Part shown: positions 43,243-53,900 of the stretch, piece by piece
Layout of the letters: every line of letters begins with the position of its first letter
Numbering within the stretch: position 1 is the stretch's first letter
From: Nemertoderma westbladi
Lineage: Eukaryota; Xenacoelomorpha; Nemertodermatida; Nemertodermatidae
Length of the DNA: 64,000 nucleotides
Assembly (NCBI GenBank): GCA_032718475.1
Contig: JAUCBJ010002518.1
Span: forward strand, 18,498 to 82,497
Reading direction: 5' to 3'
Translations under genes and position numbers: made by a program
The notes under the pieces: generated by a model
What the model was told of the DNA's origin: nothing
Database searches by the model: none
The model's input: only the letters and a program-made list of their open reading frames with translations

Positions 43243-44005
43243 GTCTGAGGCATAGTCTGAGCCTCAGTGAGGCATAGTCTGTGCCTCAGTGCCTCAGTGA
43301 GGCATAGTCTGTGCCTTAGCGAGGCATAGTCTGTGCCACAGTGCCTCAGTGAGGCATAGTCTGTGCCTTAGCGAGGCATAGTCTGTGCCTCAGTGCCTCA
43401 GTGAGGCATAGTCTGTGCCTTAGCGAGGCATAGTCTATGCCTCAGTGCCTCAGTGAGACATATTCTGTGCCTCAGTGCCTCAGTGAGGCATAGTCTGTGC
43501 CTCAGTGCCTTAGTGAGGCATAGTCTGTGCCTCAGTGCCTCAGTGAGGCATAGTCTGTGCCTTAGCGAGGCATAGTCTGAGCCTCAGTGAGGTATAGTAT
43601 GTGCCTCAGTGCCTCAGTGAGGCATATTCTATGCCTCAGTGCCTCAGTGAGGCATAGTCTGTGCCTCAGTGCCTCAGCGAGGCATAGTCTGAGCCCCAGT
43701 GAGGCATAGTCTGTGCCTCAGTGAGGCATAGTCTGTGCCTTAGCGAGGTATAGTCTGTGCCTCAGTGCCTCAGTGAGGCATAGTCTGAGCCCCAGTGCCT
43801 CAGCGAGGCATAGTCTGAGCCTCAGTGAGTTATAGTCTGTGCCTCACTGAGGCATAGTCTGAGCCCCAGTGAGGCATAGTCTGTGCCTCAGTGAGGCATA
43901 GTCTAAGCACCAGTGAGGCATAGTCTGTGCCTCGGTGCCTCAGTGAGGCATAGTCTGTGCCTCAGTGCCTCAGCGAGGCATAGTCTGAGCCCCAGTGAGG
44001 CATAG
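43243..44005. repeat. Palindromic minisatellite, array 4
   Basis: About 760 bp of GAGGCATAGTCTGTGCCTCAG units, somewhat more diverged from the perfect palindrome than array 2. It abuts the truncated right TIR of M2. Confidence 0.9.
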
Positions 44006-44186
44006 GATTAAATGTTCTAATTAATTGATGACACCCGTAAATTAGGGTCTAATTAGCCTAATTAGGAGGTGTCACCCAGACAGTCTGACGCCAATGACAC
44101 CCAATGACACCCTAGGTGTCACATTCCTAAGCGATGAGTCATGAGTTGGGTCTAACTGTCGCCGAGCCGGCTATACTCCTACTACT
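44006..44186. repeat. Right terminal inverted repeat of M2 (truncated)
   Basis: Read inward from 44186 it matches the outer 180 bp of 7276 onward and of 1632 inward, including GGGTGTCATTGGGTGTCATT and TAATTAGGCTAATTAGACCC. The inner promoter part is replaced by the minisatellite. Confidence 0.7.
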
Positions 44187-44192
44187 GGAAAC

Positions 44193-44997
44193 TTAATTGG
44201 TAACTAAGTAGAAGAGTGCAAAGTTTAGTCAATCGATAGTCATTGGACTAAAGATTGTCTGTACCAAATTTGGAGAACCCCATCTAATAGCTATGTTAAA
44301 TCCTTGTTGCTAAGGAAAAACACATGAAATTGAAAGTGATACAATTATTATATTTTTATAGAGTTTTTCTATACTAACGTTAACCTGAACAATGGCCTAC
44401 CGGTACTAATAATAGGCTTTGACTTAACACAAACATAGACATAAAACTACTATTTATATGAACACAAAACACAAAAAACAACTACAACAGGCAGTTAAAC
44501 ATATATATGACTAGCCCCATATTTATTCTTATTTTATGTACAATTCGAATACATTACTGTATACAGATAGATATAACAAATAACTACTATTTTATTCATT
44601 CATATGCAGACAACTACAAAGTCACTTATTTGAGAAGTTCGCTTTGGAGGGACTTCGCAAAGAACAAAATTTCCCTGAGATTCCACACTAGACTATTTGG
44701 CGAAATTAATCTCTGAGCTATACGTTTGAGGATCACTGAGTGTTGATATCAAATTGTTATCACAAATTTTTCTTATCATCAATCGCACATGAAAACTAAC
44801 AGAACAAAGCAGTATATACTACAAGTATTAAATATCGCCTCAGGAAAAGTCTAGAAGCATACGAGTCACAGCCAACAGGAATGGGCTGCGTGAGTGAACA
44901 AATAATACAAGTTCATTTTCAATTATTGCACTTCCTAAATAAGTTGTGAAATCCATCCATTCAAATATCTCAAATGATGATTACCTTTGCAAAGTCT
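44193..44997. other. Intron sequence downstream of the NSUN7-like ORF
   Basis: AT-rich with no recognised gene. No AATAAA signal is evident on the minus strand shortly after the NSUN7-like stop codon. Confidence 0.5.
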
Positions 44998-47049
44998 TTA
45001 CCTAAATGCTGCCGGGTGGCGTATAACTTCCTGGTGTGGTTTAGAGACAATCCTTTTCGCTTCTCTGGTTTTAGGTTCTGTAAATTCGTTTCTCATTTTA
45101 TGGCTTTGCCGATACCTACGAATCTTATCCAAGGCTCCATCGGATGGGTAGGATCTCATGCGATCTTTGTTTTTATGAGAACCCGCAGTGGTGAAGCTGT
45201 ACCCCTTAGTATCATCGACTAGGGCGGGGACTATTGAAGGCTTTTGAGCTTGGCCAGTAGTGAAACCCGACTTGATCGAAGCCAAGGATGATCGATGTTT
45301 AAGAGACCCTACCACGTGATCGCCTCGTTTACTTCCTTTAACGGTTTGATCGTTAGTGGCTCCTGTCGTACCTATTGGTGTATCCCCTTCTAGCCAACCT
45401 CGTTCCTGAACTTTGTCCAATATGAATTGTGGGGCTTTCTGCCCAATCTCACGAATAAGAACCGAAACGAAACAACCATTTTGAGTTTCAGACGGAGGCA
45501 TTACGAGAAATTTACCACTAAATGGTAAATCGATTTCCTCTGTATTACCACTCTCATTCGGACAAATATGTTCCATTTCACAGACAGTGATAGGTAGAAC
45601 AGGTGGACTTGCAACATAAGGTTGAATGCTATCGATGTTTATCATTGATAACGATCTATTTATAACACCTTCGTTTTCAGAATCGTAAATGGATTGTGTA
45701 TAGTACACCGCGCCTTGGAGGGTGGGAAGTTTTAGAACATTGATGAGCATTTCCGTATGATTCGCGGCTAATTGAATCCGTTGATGTTTATACTTGGTAG
45801 AAGATATCGTTAGGTCACACAGTATCCTTTCATCGGCGCCCTCAAACACGACTAAGTCAACGGGGTTGACAATTCCGGAGCCGGAATCATCAGGTGTTAC
45901 CAAGGCAATCTTAACTCTGCGCAGTCGTGTGTCGTGCAAATCAGAGGTTGTGAATTTATGTTTGGAGACAGTAATGTTGTGAGCACCAATTTTCTTGAAT
46001 TTATTGACAAGGGAGGTGAAATGCTTCTCGCTGTTTGCGTTGTAAGCCAATATTCGACAGTCAGTGCCGCTAAGGAGACTAGCCAAGTGCATCGCCAAGA
46101 CGCCACTCCCGACGTTTGGTACTATGACATCATCCCCGTCATTGAGGAGGTACTTCGTAGACCAGACAGGGAAAGCTGACGCTCTATTCTGTACAATTAA
46201 TCTGTTGGAGGTGCAAAGTGAATGTGTAATAATATTTTCAGAAGCAGTTCTGTGAAAAATGATAACATCTTTGCAACACCGATCCACGTAAAATTGATTG
46301 GAACACATCAAGTCTTCGATATTGTCAACGGGACAATACAGAGATCTCTCCAAGTTCTCAATAACAGATTTCAAATCGGTTTTAAAAAAATTCACCCATG
46401 TAGCTACAACCAATTTGGAAAGAGCTTGTTCTTTCTCCCTCTGCTCTGTCGAAAGAAAGCAGTCCAACGACAACGCACTGCAGCTAATTCTCTTACGGGA
46501 TTGGGCTGCATGGAGTCGCGTCACGTTATTGTCAACAGCTGTTTGAACTTCCTCAACCATCTCGTTAGGATCATACCCTTTGGGGACATCTTTTACCCAA
46601 GGTTTATAACTCGTAGAATTGAATTTCCCTTCGTTGTAATCCAGCAGTATTATATAAACTAAACTACATAAATCATCGCTTAATTTGCTTGTATTCATAA
46701 AATTAGTGTCTTGAAGTATATCACAAATGAGTTTCTTATATTTCAATGTCTTGTGGGCTAGAGTGTAAGCCGTTTGTTTTGAATGATCAGTGTTATAAAA
46801 CGGAACGTGATAAGGAAGTTTAATATCAGTTGGTCCGGAATCTTCTTGGTCATCCCGATCCAATGTTTCGTATATATATGCCGCGTTTAGAATATCCAAT
46901 ACATTCAAATCGGTTTCTCTGCTCGTTTGTATCAAGCTCTCCCGATTGATTTCCGAGGCGATTATTGACCCAGATTTAATTTTAATGCAATTCCACGAGG
47001 CGTTGCTGTCGGTGCGGGACAGTGACTCTGTTTCGTTTGTTTCACTCAT
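44998..47049 (-). CDS. NSUN7-like RsmB/NOP2/Sun methyltransferase-fold protein (probable pseudoenzyme)
   Basis: A single 683-codon ORF, close to the length of animal NSUN7 (about 700). NSUN proteins are SAM-dependent RNA m5C methyltransferases. Family blocks in order are LIVQNRASAFPV (about 284), NVGSGVLAMHLASLL (about 312, motif I, usually PG.KT.HLA), ILAYNANSEKHFTSL (about 333), VTPDDSGSGIVNPVD (about 384, where active enzymes have DPPCSG/PSCSGSG), VYYTQSIYDSENEGVI (about 448, usually TCS) and NGCFVSVLIRE (about 524). Both catalytic Cys positions (PC and TCS) are occupied by other residues, so RNA methylation is unlikely. The gene is antisense inside a channel intron and lacks introns, suggesting a retrocopy or a single-exon gene. 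A donor-like AG|GTAAAG overlaps the stop, so a further exon is possible. ATG 47049 is the first in frame. Confidence 0.7.
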   Translation of the reverse strand: MSETNETESLSRTDSNASWNCIKIKSGSIIASEINRESLIQTSRETDLNVLDILNAAYIYETLDRDDQEDSGPTDIKLPYHVPFYNTDHSKQTAYTLAHKTLKYKKLICDILQDTNFMNTSKLSDDLCSLVYIILLDYNEGKFNSTSYKPWVKDVPKGYDPNEMVEEVQTAVDNNVTRLHAAQSRKRISCSALSLDCFLSTEQREKEQALSKLVVATWVNFFKTDLKSVIENLERSLYCPVDNIEDLMCSNQFYVDRCCKDVIIFHRTASENIITHSLCTSNRLIVQNRASAFPVWSTKYLLNDGDDVIVPNVGSGVLAMHLASLLSGTDCRILAYNANSEKHFTSLVNKFKKIGAHNITVSKHKFTTSDLHDTRLRRVKIALVTPDDSGSGIVNPVDLVVFEGADERILCDLTISSTKYKHQRIQLAANHTEMLINVLKLPTLQGAVYYTQSIYDSENEGVINRSLSMINIDSIQPYVASPPVLPITVCEMEHICPNESGNTEEIDLPFSGKFLVMPPSETQNGCFVSVLIREIGQKAPQFILDKVQERGWLEGDTPIGTTGATNDQTVKGSKRGDHVVGSLKHRSSLASIKSGFTTGQAQKPSIVPALVDDTKGYSFTTAGSHKNKDRMRSYPSDGALDKIRRYRQSHKMRNEFTEPKTREAKRIVSKPHQEVIRHPAAFR

Positions 47050-47339
47050 ATTATTTTGGTTTATTTCACTATTATAAATGTTAAAATATTTCGTAGGTGG
47101 ATTTTACTAAAGTTTATTAATCTTTGAATATTCTGCACGTAGATCAACTTGTTAGGCTAGTTAAGTGCTAAAAATAACCTACGTTCTGGAACATATATTT
47201 ATGTAATATACTATTCAAAAACTCTTAGCAACTACTTACGTAATTTTATTTCAAGTTGATGATTATTGCAAAGCTCTGCATTCAACTATTTATTTTGTTA
47301 CATTATGTCAACTTAACAGCGTTCTGGTGAATTACTCGT

Positions 47340-47368
47340 AACGCTGCAAAGTACTACTTTGCAGCGTT
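47340..47368. repeat. Perfect 14-bp-arm palindrome
   Basis: AACGCTGCAAAGTA (47340-47353), one base, then TACTTTGCAGCGTT (47355-47368). Partial copies of the CTGCAAAGT motif recur near 47387, 47971 and 48078, and a block around 47390-48010 is repeated at 49050-49430, so this is part of a repeat family. Confidence 0.75.
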
Positions 47369-48232
47369 GCGGCCTATAGGACGGAACGCTGCAAAGTAAT
47401 CAATGACAAGGAAACAACTTCAATTACCTTATTCCAGAATGTATTATTTCCATTTATGTTAATGAGTGCTGCTTTATTATCCAGTTTGTAGTTGTAGTTT
47501 GGACTAGCTCCTGTATGTAAATAATTGTTTAACGTGTACTGTAACCCATTATGACGAAACGTCCAATAAAAGACACTTTAGAGAAAATGACCAAAGAAAA
47601 TGGTGACAGTCTTCAGTAAAACTGAACGGACACAGACGGTGACTAAGTTTGCTTCAGTCGACTATAGTCAAGATGGATTAATGATTTATCACATCCAAGC
47701 TGAAGATAACTTTCAATAAACTTTAATTAGATTTAATACTGTGTAACTGTTAATAAATTTCACTTATATTCGATATAGTACATGATTAAAATGTATAATT
47801 GAGTATCCATAAAATCCTTTCTTCACATACCGAACGCTGATAAGTTGACATAATGTAACAAAATTACATACATCATTGCTTGCAAAGGTCACTTTTCAGA
47901 GTTAAAGACCCTTGTTTATTTATGTAGTCCTCCCTCGCTGCGCTCGCTCGGTACATAAATAAACTCGGGTAATAACGCTGCAAAGTGCTACTTTGCACAC
48001 AATGATGTAAATAGAAATTAAATAAAATTTTCAATATTTGTTACATTATGCCAACATATCAATCTTAAGGTGATATCCACGCAAAGCAGCAAAGTGCCAC
48101 TTTGTTGTTTTGCGGCATATACATCATGCTCTGGAATATAGTGTGGTTATTCTGGTACATGCCCCCGCCAAAATTTTCTACAAATCTTCATGAAATTGCA
48201 TGGAATTTGAAACAGAGATAGTTTCAATCAAC

Positions 48233-48882
48233 TCCTGCTGGGTGGGTGAGCGAGAATTTATATTTTTACTTTCATTCTTTAGCTACAAGCGTTTGAAAAA
48301 GGTGTCTCCGTTGATATTACTCCAGTTACACCGCAGTTATTCTTGAAACTTATCGTGATTTGTGCCAATAGAAAGCTGACCCGTGCAAGGATTCCAAAAA
48401 TGTAAAAACATTTGAATTTGGTCGGGAAATAGCTGAGATATGAGCGCTCAAATATTGCATGTTTTTGCACCTGCACGAGGCTGTTTTTATTCTATTAAAT
48501 AAAAACACCATATTCTAGAACATTTTGTTTATGTATGAATAGCTACATCATAGTATGATTAAAGAAGCATTGCCTTGTTGCCCAGCTACATAAGGGATAA
48601 ACAAATGTTCCAGAATATGATGTATTTATTAAATAGAATAAATGGCCTGCATAGGAAGCAAATACATGCAACATTCGAATGCCCATAATTCAGCTATATC
48701 CAACCCAAATTCAAATATTTTTACATTTCTGGAATCCTTGCACGGCCAGCTTTCTATTGGTACCAACGATAAGGATAACTCAACGGTTAACTTAACAAGA
48801 ATAACTGCAGTGTAACGGGTGAAATATAACGGGAGCTAAAGAATGAAAGCGAAAATAAAAATTCTGCCTCACCCAGCAAGGA
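48233..48882. mobile_element. Foldback (long inverted repeat) element
   Basis: Arms of about 305 bp (48233-48540 and about 48580-48882) are inverted copies, roughly 80% alike by eye; both contain CAATAGAAAGCTG and GTGCAAGGATTCC in opposite orientation. It splits a repeat block whose halves lie at 47390-48010 and 49050-49430. No transposase is visible; a foldback or MITE-type element is likely. Confidence 0.6.
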
Positions 48883-49453
48883 GGAGGGAGGTGAAACTAT
48901 CTCTGGCTCACCCAGCAAGGAGGAGGGAGGTGAAATTATCTCTGTTTCCAATTTCATGCAATCTCATTAACATTTGTAAAAATATTTGGGGGGGGGGGGG
49001 GGGGGTGCCAGGTACCTGAATAACGACACTATATTCCAGGGCATGGTGTATATAGGACGTAACGCTGAAAAGTAATCACTAACTTAGAAACAATAAACTT
49101 CTAGTATTCGTCTTGAGAATTCTCCATTGATAATATAGCCAAGCTACAGGCTAAGTGAAGTATTTACCATACAGTTGTTATAGTAACATCAATTAATTGC
49201 ATGACAATGATATGAATTTCACTAATATTCGTAAACATTACAATATAAAAGATAATAATTAAGCATTCAGAGCGCCGATAATTTCACAAAATGTAACAAA
49301 TGTATTTTGTGAAAAGGGCATTATTCAGCGTTCATGACCTTTGTAGATTTAAGTAAACCTACCTCGCTGAGCTCGCACAGTACATAAATACACTTGGGGT
49401 CGTAACGCGAAAAACTGAAACTTTTCACAAAATCATTTTAATTGTTTATTACA

Positions 49454-49575
49454 TGGGAAAAAAAGTAGAACTTTTTTTCATTATTCTCGAAGCATTTTAT
49501 TCACCGAGCGCCAGCGAGGTTAATAAATGGTCGAGAGAATATTGAAAAAAAAATGTTCTACATTTTTTTTCCAAT
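49454..49575. repeat. Inverted repeat with about 55-bp arms
   Basis: GGAAAAAAAGTAGAAC...ATTATTCTCGA and its imperfect complement TCGAGAGAATATT...GTTCTACATTTTTTTTCC surround a short loop (GAGCGCCAGCGAG). A MITE-like hairpin. Confidence 0.65.
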
Positions 49576-50695
49576 GTAGTTCGTAATTTTATTCTTAAGT
49601 CTTTAAATAAAGTATTTTAGTGCACACTTTTGCGGAGAAAAAGTGGATCCTTCAAAGAAATATGTTTCACTGTAAATAGTTAATTATGGACGCGAGTGGG
49701 TACCGCAATCATTTAAATACCTGTTTATTCAAAAATGAAGAAACGCTAATAAACGTATCTACGGATACTAATAGTGTTCTAATTAGAATTGAGTTTTTCA
49801 TAAAATAGTACTGCGTTCTCAACGATCTGCAAACGTTATTAGAACATATTTATAATGTGATTTGCATAATTATTATAAACATCATTGTTAGTAAAGTCCC
49901 GTTTATTGCGTTCTGATCTCAAATGGTATGATTTACAGAGTGTAATAAGAGATGGTAATAAAGAAATAAAAGGTCAGGCTTAGAATGCCATTTAAATCCG
50001 AAGCATTACTGAATAGGTTGCCGTCCGTGGTCTTAGTTGAGCTCAAAATTAAACTAATTGGGGTTGAGTTGATATTTCAACTGTAATTGATTGATTTATT
50101 TAATAAAATAATTGTTTTGTTCAGAAATTGAAACAATTAGGAAGTGCGGCATTAGCGCTGAAAGCCTTTCAGCCTATCTAATCAGGCCTCCATCAGTAAT
50201 AGCGGTAACAATAAAGCCACTTTCCCTTGACACTTGCCTTCCTATTTAGTCCACAACAACAAATCATGCGAAGTTCAATGACCATGTTTAAATACTGATA
50301 CAATTCAAATATTTAATTAGAAACAAATTTAGTATTATTTTATGATAGTATATTCTATTCGATAAAAACAGTGGCTGAAATTTATCCAAAAGTCTCAGTT
50401 GACCGGAATTCTGCTCCCGTCTGCTTATTCATGGACTCCTAGAATATTATTTATACCTATAAAATAATAGTCTAGTCCATGGGTTATAGTGTTTTGTACT
50501 ACAGTGGTAACAGCCAAAAAAAACCTATAAACTCATGGAAAAAGCGATACACTAACTCAGGTGAATTAGTTTAAATTAGGTCAATTTAAAATAGTTAGAA
50601 AACGTACGACGATTTAGCATCTAGTAACAATTCTTTTAATATCAAAAGACACTGTTCCATTAACAAATAATTATATATGAACTGCATATATATTT
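49576..50695. other. Intron sequence before exon c, nothing recognised
   Basis: AT-rich, no coding similarity or repeat found by reading. Confidence 0.5.
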
Positions 50696-50701
50696 GCGCA
50701 G

Positions 50702-50933
50702 GATTTCTAGAAGAATGGTATGTTAAACAGGCTGAGTGCAATCAAGAATGTGTGGTACCTTGTACCCAATGGGAATATTCATTCGCAGTTGAAAAGGAAT
50801 CCGGCGTACCAACAGATTCATATGGATTAGATCACGACTTTGAAAACTATCCAAAGTTACACACACTAGCTCAACAACTCTGTAGCGGTGAAAATAGTGA
50901 TGAAACAAGTACAGAGTGGATAGATTGCGCAAG
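50702..50933 (+). CDS. DEG/ENaC-family channel exon (c)
   Basis: Acceptor GCGCAG at 50696-50701; the exon starts in phase 1, completing the codon split at 4212. It reads FLEEWYVKQAECNQECVVPCTQWEYSFAV, the family pattern C..C..PC....Y in the palm/thumb, as expected directly after exon b. The donor is CAAG|GTAGGT at 50934, exon end in phase 2. The exon's last 28 bases begin the 47-bp array that fills the following intron. TM2 and the GxS selectivity filter are not in the window, so at least one more exon lies to the right. Confidence 0.85.
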
Positions 50934-53900
50934 GTAGGTGCATAAATAAAACCAAGTACAGAGTGGATAGATTGGGGAAGGTAGGTGCATAAATAAAACC
51001 AAGTACATAGTGGATAGATTGGGGAAGGCAGGTGCATAAATAAAACCAAGTACTGAGTGGATAGATTGGGGAAGGTAGGTGCATAAATAAAACCAAGTAC
51101 TAAGTGGATAGATTGGGGAAGGTAGGTGCATAAATAAAACCAAGTACTGAGTGGATAGATTGGGGAGGGTAGGTGCATAAATAAAACCAAGTACAGAGTG
51201 GATAGATTGGGGAGGGTAGGTGCATAAATAAAACCAAGTACATAGTGGATAGATTGGGGAAGGCAGGTGCATAAATAAAACCAAGTACTGAGTGGATAGA
51301 TTGGGGAAGGTAGGTGCATAAATAAAACCAAGTACTAAGTGGATAGATTGGGGAAGGTAGGTGCATAAATAAAACCAAGTACTGAGTGGATAGATTGGGG
51401 AGGGTAGGTGCATAAATAAAACCAAGTACAGAGTGGATAGATTGGGGAGGGTAGGTGCATAAATAAAACCAAGTACAGAGTGGATAGATTGGGGAAGGTA
51501 GGTGCATAAATAAAACCAAGTACATAGTGGATAGATTGGGGAAGGCAGGTGCATAAATAAAACCAAGTACTGAGTGGATAGATTGGGGAAGGTAGGTGCA
51601 TAAATAAAACCAAGTACAGAGTGGATAGATTGCGCAAGGTAGGTGCATAAATAAAACCAAGTACAGAGTGGATAGATTGGGGAAGGTAGGTGCATAAATA
51701 AAACCAAGTACATAGTGGATAGATTGGGGAAGGCAGGTGCATAAATAAAACCAAGTACTGAGTGGATAGATTGGGGAAGGTAGGTGCATAAATAAAACCA
51801 AGTACTAAGTGGATAGATTGGGGAAGGTAGGTGCATAAATAAAACCAAGTACTGAGTGGATAGATTGGGGAGGGTAGGTGCATAAATAAAACCAAGTACA
51901 GAGTGGATAGATTGGGGAGGGTAGGTGCATAAATAAAACCAAGTACAGAGTGGATAGATTGGGGAGGGTAGGTGCATAAATAAAACCAAGTACTGAGTGG
52001 ATAGATTGGGGAGGGTAGGTGCATAAATAAAACCAAGTACAGAGTGGATAGATTGGGGAGGGTAGGTGCATAAATAAAACCAAGTACTGAGTGGATAGAT
52101 TGGGGAAGGTAGGTGCATAAATAAAACCAAGTACTGAGTGGATAGATTGGGGAGGGTAGGTGCATAAATAAAACCAAGTACAGAGTGGATAGATTGCGCA
52201 AGGTAGGTGCATAAATAAAACCAAGTACAGAGTGGATAGATTGGGGAGGGTAGGTGCATAAATAAAACCAAGTACAGAGTGGATAGATTGGGGAGGGTAG
52301 GTGCATAAATAAAACCAAGTACTGAGTGGATAGATTGGGGAGGGTAGGTGCATAAATAAAACCAAGTACAGAGTGGATAGATTGGGGAGGGTAGGTGCAT
52401 AAATAAAACCAAGTACTGAGTGGATAGATTGGGGAGGGTAGGTGCATAAATAAAACCAAGTACTGAGTGGGTAGATTGCGCAAGGTAGGTGCATAAATAA
52501 AACCAAGTACAGAGTGGGTAGATTGCGCAAGGTAGGTGCATAAATAAAACCAAGTACAGAGTGGATAGATTGGGGAGGGTAGGTGCATAAATAAAACCAA
52601 GTACAGAGTGGATAGATTGCGCAAGGTAGGTGCATAAATAAGATCAAGTACTGAGTGGATAGATTGGGGAAGGTAGGTGGATAAATAAAACCAAGTACTG
52701 AGTGGATAGATTGGGGAAGGTAGGTGCATAAATAAAACCAAGTACAGAGTGGGTAGATTGGGGAAGGTAGGTGCATAAATAAAACCAAGTACATAGTGGA
52801 TAGATTGGGGAAGGTAGGTGCATAAATAAAACCAAGTACATAGTGGATAGATTGGGGAAGGTAGGTGCATAAATAAAACCAAGTAAAGAGTGGATAGATT
52901 GGGGAAGGTAGGTGCATAAATAAAACCAAGTACATAGTGGATAGATTGGGGAAGGTAGGTGCATAAATAAAACCAAGTAAAGAGTGGATAGATTGGGGAA
53001 GGTAGGTGCATAAATAAAACCAAGTAAAGAGTGGATAGATTGGGGAAGGTAGGTGCATAAATAAAACCAAGTACAGAGTGGATAGATTGGGGAAGGTAGG
53101 TGCATAAATAAAACCAAGTACAGAGTGGATAGATTGCGCAAGGTAGGTGCATAAATAAAACCAAGTACATAGTGGATAGATTGGGGAAGGTAGGTGTATA
53201 AATAAAACAAAGTACATAGTGGATAGATTGGGGAAGGTAGGTGCATAAATAAAACCAAGTACAGAGTGGATAGATTGGGGAGGGTAGGTGCATAAATAAA
53301 ATCAAGTAAAGAGTGGATAGATTGCGCAAGGTAGGTGCATAAATAAAACCAAGTACAGAGTGGATAGATTGGGAAAGGTAGGTGCATAAATAAAACCAAG
53401 TACAGAGTGGATAGATTGGGGAAGGTAGGTGCATAAATAAAACCAAGTACTGAGTGGATAGATTGGGGAGGGTAGGTCCATAAATAAAACCAAGTACAGA
53501 GTGGATAGATTGGGGAAGGTAGGTGCAAAAATAAAACCAAGTACAGAGTGGGTAGATTGTGGTAGGTAGGTGCATAAATAAAACCAAGTACAGAGTGGAT
53601 AGATTGGGGAAGGTAGGTGCATAAATAAAACCAAGTACTGAGTGGATAGATTGGGGAGGGTAGGTCCATAAATAAAACCAAGTACTGAGTGGATAGATTG
53701 GGGAGGGTAGGTCCATAAATAAAATCAAGTAAAGAGTGGATAGATTGCGCAAGGTAGGTGCATAAATAAAACCAAGTAAAGAGTGGATAGATTGGGGAAG
53801 GTAGGTGCATAAATAAAACCAAGTACATAGTGGATAGATTGGGGAAGGTAGGTGCATAAATAAAACCAAGTACTGAGTGGATAGATTGGGGAGGGTAGGT

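Larger units (their letters stand above)
7270..44192. mobile_element. TIR element M2 with 6-bp target duplication, heavily interrupted
   Basis: The element runs 7276-44186. Its left end starts AGTAGTAGGGTCTTGG and its right end, read inward, starts AGTAGTAGGAGTATAG; both continue with CGGCT..G.CACAGTT-like sequence. Perfect GGAAAC duplications flank it (7270-7275 and 44187-44192). About 28 kb (12963-41021) is a later insertion containing BEL elements A and B, and 42284-42842 is a solo LTR, so M2 itself is about 8.3 kb. It encodes two copies of a zinc-finger/acidic gene and a very short ORF at 8164. No polymerase, integrase, ATPase or capsid gene is recognised, so if it is Maverick/Polinton-related (inferred from 6-bp duplications, long TIRs and AGT ends) it is non-autonomous. 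Confidence 0.6.
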
